This document shows, one piece after another, positions 56,815-64,000 of a stretch of 64,000 nucleotides of DNA. The position numbers and the translations under genes are program-made. Origin of the DNA: Acanthochromis polyacanthus. Lineage: Eukaryota > Chordata > Actinopteri > Pomacentridae. Position 1 is the stretch's first letter; each line of letters starts with the position of its first letter. The stretch spans positions 36,902,104-36,966,103 of the forward strand of contig NC_067129.1 of the NCBI RefSeq assembly GCF_021347895.1, written 5' to 3'. The notes beneath the pieces were generated by a model. It was not told the origin of the DNA, searched no databases, and worked only from the letters and a program-made list of their open reading frames with translations.

Positions 56815-58876
56815 ATTATAGCATATGTCCAATTATTTTTAGATGTTTAAATGCAGAAATGTTGCACATTTTAGCTTTGCTTTGGACCCCAAAACTTAGG
56901 ACCTAAATATTGAAATGAGATTAAATGTTTTCATGACAAACTGGTTAAATTATATAATTGGAATTTTGTTGTTGTTTCTTCACAGCCAACAGAGCATACA
57001 AAGTAAAGTTAAATTCCCTTCATTTTCTTTTTGCTTCTTACTGAAAAGCTGAGTGATTCCTGGATGTACTGTGGCCATCTAATATTAACCACCAGTATTT
57101 TCTTTAGGAAAAATCACCAAAATGAGATCATTTACCAGAGCCACGAACTGTAAAAACAGAAACAAATCTTCAGAGTTTCAACTTTCAGACAGTCCTTGAT
57201 CTAATAAAGTGCTATGTGACATTTCATTTGGAAAAGTAACAAAAATCTTGGGGCAAAATTGTGATATTTCATCAAAAATACTTTATTCATATGTTGCATT
57301 TAAAATCATTAAAAATTACTCATTTGCTATAATCAGATTCTATGAAAAACAGAACAATCTGCACTTTTCTGTGCAACTGTGAAGTCATAGGTGAGTCAGG
57401 TACAACTAACAGACAAAATCTAAAAATTCTTCCCCTCTTTGGCTGAACTGCAGGCTGTTTTTAAATCAGAACAGATAGGAGATAAGTATTAAAATATCTT
57501 AACATGCAGAGGCACCTTTTTTCCACCAGTATACTTAGAACCTGTGGTCACTTGAAAAAATGTTAATCGTGTTGAGTCCAGATTTTTTTCAATCTCGTTA
57601 AATTCATAATCAAAGAAATTCCTCTTTTATGAATATTTTTTATGATTTATGACATTTTGATTGTACCACATGGCAGAGAAGTCGTTTGAGTTTTTTCTGC
57701 CTCTATCTTCAAGTTTGTGCTGTTTCCATGCAGGTGCAGGACATTTTTTGCAGTGAAAAATGAGTTCACACAGAGTAAAAATGTGACAGGAGCAGAAAAC
57801 ACTCTAAAACTGCTTGGATTTCTGAGTTTTAAAGTTGATTTCCACATCTTTTTGGCAGCAACTATATATCTTCCAACACCAGAACTCCCTTCAAAAAGTG
57901 AGCATGTGCTGGACGAGTGACTCCATCAAGAGAAAAAACTAGCATCGATCCTCCCGATCAAAGGTAGGACAGCCAACACACCCACCTCTCGTAATAAAGC
58001 AATACTGCCCCTACTGAGCAAACATGGATAACGTGTGTTTAAAAGTTCACAAAAAAGTTAATAAATAACCCCAGACTAAAGATTAATTTCTCAAACTACT
58101 ATTTCTGGCATCAAGAATAAAGTTTACCGACATTAAACTGAAGCACTGAGTTGAGACAAGCTTTTCTAAAACAGTGACTGAAGATTTTCCTTATCAGATG
58201 CTGCAAACACTAATTGAATGATACAATGTTTGTGACATCGGCTATCTTGCAGCCTCATTGTTTCATAAAATGGACAAACAGCTTTGGTATACAAGGAAGC
58301 TCTTACATAACCCACACCTGGACCAGAGGCTGTCTAATTCTAAAGATATAATACCAAGTCACAGAAGAAGGAGAAACAGTTAGTTATTTAACATACATGG
58401 TATTTTTAATGCTTTTCTCTAAGAAAATTCAGAATTCGGCTTCCAAAACCCAGTAAATCATAAGAAAACAAAGCCAAATAATGTCACTTTACTTATATAA
58501 TGCCATATACAAGTAAAGTGACTCAGCTTAATAAGAGTATCAGTTTTCCCTGACAAATATTTATTTTCTCACAAAAATAAGATGACAAGAGTGCACTTAT
58601 CAGAGGAGCTGCAAAATGCTTTATACAAAATGTTGCTCATTGATGTCAAACTGAAGGCTACTACTACTACTGTAGAGATTAAAATCAAAATGTGAGAAAT
58701 TAAATGAGGAGCTTTCATCCTAATTTTAAAAACAACACAAAACTCATATCTTATTTCACAATAGAAAATGTTTTGATCAATTACGGACAGACACTTAGAA
58801 TATTAAAATAGTAAAACTGACTTCCACGTCTTCCTTTTGGCCCATGAAATCATCATATATAAATATATATTGTTAT
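56815..58876. other. 2-kb AT-rich stretch without a supported gene
   Basis: No ORF above 70 codons has a recognisable domain, and no transposon ends were recognised. Confidence 0.5.
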
Positions 58877-59282
58877 TGTCACACAATGGGAAAAGAACCC
58901 GAGCAGAGAGCACATGGTCGAGGCAAAGATGCAGTTAAGAAGTGATTTATTGTAGGGAGGGGGAAGTGGATCTGGCGAGTGGCGAGCCGGGGTCTTGTCG
59001 GGGGGAAGCGAGGAGTGATGCTGGGTGGGCAGCGTTCCAGCCGGGGATCGGCGACCGTTGTGTTTCCAGGAGGGGAAGCAGAGTGCGGTGCCAGGTGGTC
59101 TTGGGATCCCTGGCGGCTGGAGGGGAAGTGGGGACAAAGAGCTGGAGAGCTAGGGCGCAGGCAGGGCAGACTGGAGTGATCAGAACCGGGATGGTTCGAT
59201 ATTCGTTCCTGGTCTTCACAGGCCGAACTGGGGGGTGCCAGGAGAAAGGGGGGAAACAGTGCCAAGAGGGGGGGTCCGGGGA

Positions 59283-61346
59283 CAGTGGCGTATCCAGGAC
59301 TTTTTTACCGGGGTGGCCTTGATGGGACACAAAGCTAGTGTGGGGTGGCTATGGCATAGCGGAGTTTAATGCCATGTACGCAGCCGACCACAGTTCAAAT
59401 CCCAGTACTTTGCTGCATGTGACATCCCCTCTTTCTCCCATGATTTCCTGTCTCATAAGTCTTGAATAAAGGTGTCTATTCTGGTTTATTTTTAAATTCC
59501 ATTTCCCATTATTACATGGGCGTAACCACCATCTCAGAAGTGAGGGGGACAAATTTTTCAGAGCGATTTATCATTCTCTTACATTTAATTGCACCGTCCT
59601 TAGTGGCTAAAGAACCACATAATCCCTAACAGACACAGTACAATACCAGGGGACCAACTAGGCGAGTTCTTTAAACTATAAAGTATAAAACTTTAAACTA
59701 TAAAATCTAAAGTTTTAGTGGCCAAACTCTAGTTGAGTTGACAACAATGGCCCTTGAACATCTACTGGACGAGTAGCCAGAGGTGCCAAACACTGAACAT
59801 GAAATGATCAGTACTGCCTGGTTTCTCCCTGCAATAGATATCTTATTTTCAGGAAGTTATAATCTCTCCTTACCTGTAAAGACCCTACATCATTGTCCCT
59901 GCTGCTGGCCTCTGATCCATCTCCTCCCTGACTCTGCTCTTTCTGTTATGGCAATAAACATAAAAAAATGTGGTAAGAAAAATTCTGAAATAGCATTAGG
60001 AAGAGTAAAAATTGCAGTAGAATTTAACCTCAAAATCACTTTAACCCATAGATACAGCCATGGCCATAAGTTTGGACACAGCATGACTTACTATGTCTGT
60101 TTTGATGTCTATTACAGAACATAACTAATATTTTCTGACAGCACCAGTTTAATTAGTCAACAAATCAACAAGGGATATAATATTATCAATAAATTCCAAC
60201 AATTGGAACAACTTTGTTCCCAAAACATAATATTAGAAGAAAATAACAAAAAAAAATGCAGTACTTTCACAACCGAATTTGGTAAGAATAACAAAATGAC
60301 ACCAAACTCTTTTGATGTTTTTTTTAAAAATATGAAACTTAATATAGTTCTCAGGAGTTGTGTACTGTATTGTAAGTGAAAATTTTGTGGTATTTTCTAA
60401 GATTCACAAGCATCATGGTACTTGTGTCCAAACTTATGGCCATGGCTGTACATACTTTTTTCTCAGCCACTTATATATTTTTTTTCACCTCTGCAGACCC
60501 TGCATGGTCAACATTACTGCTGGCCGCTGCCTCTGGTCCATCTCCTGCCTGACTCTGCTCTTTGTTATGGAAATAATCATTAACAAATCTAAAAATCAAA
60601 ATTCTGAGATAGAATTTGAAAGAGAAGCAGTAAAAATAGTTGTAAATTTAACCACTTTTATACCATAGATGGCCTATTCTTTTTTTTCCCTCCCTGGCTC
60701 TCCTCTTTTGGGACCAAAAGACTTAAATACATGGAGAGCAATTGTGAGCACATCTTCTGCCCAGAAATGAAAGAGGACTGGGTTAATTCCAAGAATAAAC
60801 TAATTAGCGGTAATGTAACAGAGGCAACAACATTTAAATTATTGTTAACATCTTAACATATTGATATATTGCCACATTTTACCTTGTCATCATTTAGCTA
60901 ACAAGTCTAACATTGTTTGCATCCAACAAGGTCACACAACTTACACGGTTTGTTTGGAAAAAACGGTGTAAAGTTTTTTGCTTCTTGCTGGCTCTGGCTG
61001 GTTTGCTAAACATTACTCCAGACGCACGTTCAGCACTGCTCAACACAGCAGCACGTCTCCTGTGGAACACCTGCGTTAGCATGCGCTCATGGTGCATTCA
61101 AAGACGGCTCGGGAAAACACGTTACTGGATGCTAATAACGGGTTTAGCTGTTGTAACGGCTGAAAAAAAGTGCGGGGGACAGAGAGGACAGACGTGGAAA
61201 GTGCAGGGGACATGTCCCACGCTACCCCGCGTCCGTTACGCCCATGTGACCAACTTCCTATCAGATCTGGGGTGGCCGCAGGGGTGGCCAATGAGATTTC
61301 AGGGGTGGCCCAGGCCACCCCAGGCCACCCCCTAAAATCGCCATTG
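59283..61346 (+). mobile_element. non-autonomous hAT element, copy 2, 2064 bp
   Basis: Same ends as copy 1, flanked by a different 8-bp duplication TCCGGGGA (59275-59282 and 61347-61354). By eye it differs from copy 1 at about 59427 (C for T), 59664 (G for T) and 61257 (T for A), and nowhere else that I noticed. Same orientation, 16478 bp downstream. Different TSDs show two separate insertions rather than a segmental duplication. Confidence 0.93.
60055..60448. mobile_element. Tc1-like MITE nested in hAT copy 2
   Basis: Same 394-bp MITE with TA flanks as at 43577-43970, at the identical internal position. Confidence 0.88.
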
Positions 61347-61767
61347 TCCGGGGAAAGGTTGGGTCCAGAAGGGAAACCGGTGACATACAGCAGGCAGGAG
61401 TCTGAGCAGCTGATTTTGGCAAGACAGGAGAAAACAGGGTTAAAGGTTTGTTCCATACAAACATCAGGACAAAAGGCGAGAAAGCGACTGACAAGGTAGG
61501 TCGAGGCTAACGATCTGGCAGGGTGTTGCAGCATTAGCCGGTCCTTTATTGTTGGTGTGCAATCATCGGAATGAGTGTCAGCTGCTCAGACTCAGGCGGA
61601 GGTGGCTTCAGCTGCTTCCTCATCCACAGCTGCTGTCAGGAGAGAGAGGGAGAGAGAGCAGGAGAAATGCACCAGGAGAGAGAAAGAGGAGAAAGGCAGG
61701 GACAAGGTACGTTTTATCCGTTTGATTCCTGGCTATAAAACACACAAGCAGAAACAAAAAATCAAGC

Positions 61768-61897
61768 CGTTTTTTCGTTTTTTCGTTTTGAGCAAAAAAC
61801 AAAAAAACAGGAAACGGTTCGTTTTTTCGTTTTTTCGTTTTGAACAAAAAAACAAACAAAACAGGAAACGGTTCGTTTTTTCGTTTTTTCGTTTTCA
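61768..61897. repeat. three-unit tandem repeat rich in CGTTTTTT
   Basis: Units starting CGTTTTTTCGTTTTTTCGTT occur at about 61768, 61820 and 61874 (spacing 52 and 54 bp), separated by A-rich ACAAAAAAACAGGAAACGGT. The A-rich and T-rich halves are partly complementary, so each unit could fold. The overlapping ORFs on both strands (61575-61973 and minus-strand ones) are low-complexity artefacts. Confidence 0.75.
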
Positions 61898-62110
61898 CCC
61901 CCAAAATGAAAATACGACTCAATATTCCGTTTCATTGGTGGGCGGGGCTTCGGAGCCTGCCAGTGCACAATAAAGCTCCTGCCCATCACAATAAAGCTTT
62001 TGCGCTGGCATTCATAGACAGACTGACTTTCATTGTATTGCCTGCCCCCACTGCACTTCCCCTAACTCTAAATCAAAGCAAGTCGTGTACACAGTAATGA
62101 CAGTCATAAC

Positions 62111-62231
62111 CAGTGGTGTAGTCTAGTTTTTTCTACTGGGTATACTCCAACCTCATAAACCAAAGCCAGGTCAGGTTCTCATATATGTGCGCGTGCACTC
62201 ACATGTCCACGCGCGCGCGCGCGCACGCACA

Positions 62232-62267
<36 letters not shown>

Positions 62268-63890
62268 GCAGCAGCAGCAGCTCCTTTATTTCAAACAACC
62301 AATTAGATACTTATAGACATTATAGCGTCAGCAGCTCCTCCTCCTGCCATCAGGCTCCCTTTCCTAAACGTTAACCTTAGCTCCAGCTGTAGTGTTCCCT
62401 AAAGTGGCAGTATTCACAGGACAAGCAACAGGCTTATTAAAACACTGAAATAGTTTCATTTAGCTTTGCTTTCTTTTCTTATTTTTTCTCCACTGACTGA
62501 TGTTGGGTCATTAGAAGTTCTAGACTCATGTCCCTCTTCTTCTAAGCCAGGGGTATTCAGCTAAAATTCAGAGAGGTCCAGTCAGCAAAGGTCCAGAACA
62601 TCATAATGTCTAACTTGAGTTACTGTGATATATGCTGATGTAACCTGGTAGTTTTATTAGAGTCTGCCTGTAATCAAAAACTGACCGTCAGATAAATTCA
62701 GTACGGTTCAAAAACATTTTGACATTTATTAATAAATAACTTATATATAACTGTATATCTTAAAATAAAGTGCAGAACTTAAAAAAAGCATGACTGAACA
62801 ACCTGAATCAACTTCTATACATCTTTTATAATACCTAAATCTCATAAATGTAAACATTTGAACACTTTTACATTTTTGTCTGTCTCATATCACTCCCCTA
62901 ATATCTCTGCAGCTTAATGGGAGAACTGAGCTGCTGCTTGTTTGAGCCGTTCTCAAAACATATTTTGATTATGTTCATAGTTGAGAAAGCTGCCTTACAG
63001 CTGTATGTTGAGCCAAACATGATCAGCATGTGACCACAGTCTGTCCTCTAGAGCACAAGACACAAAACATACGGTCCGAATTTCCATATAACCACTTAAA
63101 AATGCGCAAACACATGTATTAGTATGTTTTTTTGACATAACGTTCATTTTTCTCTGTGTCAGGAAGCGGTGAAGCTGTATGGGACAGGGGAAGGTGTCTG
63201 GCTGAGAACAGGGTTCACTAAAGGCCGACCGCGGTCCGGATCCGGACCCAGACGCCGTCTGTACGGGTGTAAATTTGACAGGTCGCTTCTATTTTACCGG
63301 TGCAGCTTTCCAGTGTTTATCATTGGTCTATCGGCTCAGAAACGCACAGACCAATTATGTACGAGTTCAGGCATCCCACGTGACGCTACTCAGCCAATGA
63401 CGTCGCTGAATTGCATCGCAGCTCTGCCTTCAAAAAGCAGCTGAGAGATGAGGGACAAAGAGGACAGCAGTGATGGAAGTTCAGCTCTTTTCAGAGAGCT
63501 TTTGGCACTGCTTCCAAAGAAAAGCCTGTTCTTTCGGCTCTCAAATGGCTCCTAATTTATTATTCTTTGTAGCCTCACGTTTTTGCCTAACCTGGCAAAT
63601 ATGAATCGTTTTGACAAACTCTTTTTCGCTCAGTGTTTTTATGAGAAGCCTTATAATTGACTCATTTTGTATATTTGCTCTGTTACAAAAACAGGTATTC
63701 TTGCTTTTGTTTATTATTTCCACCAAACTTTTTTGCACAAAAAATAAATGAACAAAACTCTGCACATGAACCCACAGAACCAGAACAGAACCAGAACCAG
63801 ACTCAGTATTCAAACAGTATAAATGTCCTCAGAGCTGGCTGACATTCACAAAAATCAGATGGCTGAGCTTGGATGGGCTGATACATTTCT
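62111..63890. other. non-coding stretch with several single transposon ends
   Basis: CAGTGGTGTAGTCTAG at 62111, CAGGGGTATTCAGCTAAAAT at 62548 and CAGTGATGGAAGTTCAGC at 63468 look like hAT-type ends, without matching partners found. The ORF at 63169-63444 has no known domain. Confidence 0.4.
62205..62281. repeat. compound microsatellite (CG)n(CA)n(GCA)n
   Basis: A run of CGCG, then ACAC, then GCAGCAGCAGCAGCAG. The CG and CA parts are alternating purine-pyrimidine and could adopt Z-DNA. Confidence 0.85.
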
Positions 63891-63898
63891 TCTTTCAG

Positions 63899-64000
63899 TG
63901 AATATCTGCCGTGTTTTTGAGAAGATTCTCTCAGATGGAAGAAGTTGTCTCTCCTCCATCACCTTCACCAGGTGGGGCAGACTGAGGCCTTGTCCTGCTC
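63899..64000 (+). CDS. candidate exon at right edge, unidentified
   Basis: A pyrimidine-rich acceptor (TTTCTTCTTTCAG, ending 63898) is followed by one frame open to the window edge, reading NICRVFEKILSDGRSCLSSI then TFTRWGRLRPCP. The other two frames stop early. No family recognised. The downstream half lies outside the window, so this is only a possibility. Confidence 0.2.

Larger units (their letters stand above)
58877..61704 (-). mobile_element. LTR-like repeat, second family member, split by hAT copy 2
   Basis: Starts TGTCACACAATGG, then GAGCAGAGAGCACATGG, as in the insert at 20231-21279. After the hAT insertion (59283-61346) it resumes with GTTGGGTCCAGAAGGG, ATCTGGCAGGGTGTTGCAG, CCGGTCCTTTATTG, and an AGCTG-rich and GA-rich right part. 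The right end near 61704 is a guess; no TSD was found. The internal part is hypervariable relative to the first copy. Confidence 0.5.

Noticed and set aside
42805..61346. Segmental duplication as the source of the two 2064-bp copies
   Set aside because: Identity stops exactly at the hAT ends and each copy has its own 8-bp TSD.
61575..61973. 132-codon Lys/Arg-rich ORF
   Set aside because: Produced by GA-rich LTR sequence and the CGTTTTTT array; low complexity.

Overview
The window is nuclear DNA of a ray-finned fish, most likely a teleost. It is AT-rich, has long introns, and carries one clear vertebrate gene. That gene sits among transposon families typical of fish: Tx1-like L1, an RTE/Rex3-type LINE ending in GATG repeats, an L2-like LINE with a TTCTA tail, an I-like LINE with an RNase H domain, Tc1/mariner, PIF/Harbinger and hAT. 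No rRNA or tRNA gene and no CRISPR array was seen, and nothing looks bacterial.

Cellular genes. usp2 (ubiquitin-specific protease 2, short isoform) lies at 28687-40838 on + in 12 exons. All junctions have GT/AG sites and join in frame into a 403-residue protease with intact catalytic and zinc-binding residues. At the left edge, two minus-strand exons (14-218 and 1027-1174) belong to an intact integrase-core gene that runs off the window. At the right edge (63899-64000) there is a weak candidate exon.

Layout. 1-2300: integrase-like gene. 2300-13800: nested transposons, namely a minus-strand L1 broken by a plus-strand L1 and by a complete two-gene Harbinger element with a 3-bp CAG duplication. 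13800-20000: a repeat shared with 55.7-56.2 kb, a solo LTR, and a full-length RTE LINE with a 1062-codon ORF. 20000-26630: an L1 broken by a solo-LTR-like insert, a Harbinger relic, a full Tc1 element, and an L2 fragment split by a GC-rich fold-back element. 26630-42440: usp2 with its flanks. 42440-54016: a degenerate hAT element that hosts a 2064-bp non-autonomous hAT, a 3.6-kb RNase H LINE, a mariner-derived fold-back element and two other repeats. 54000-64000: a Tc1 relic, SINE pieces, and a second, almost identical copy of the 2064-bp element inside another LTR-like repeat.

Most of the non-genic sequence is explained by insertions with readable target-site duplications (TSDs), so their order can be worked out. 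The less ordinary items are the two fold-back elements, the pair of near-identical 2064-bp hAT copies with different 8-bp TSDs, the RTE ORF that is open but lacks a catalytic aspartate, and the in-frame integrase-like gene. No wholly new multi-gene system was found.
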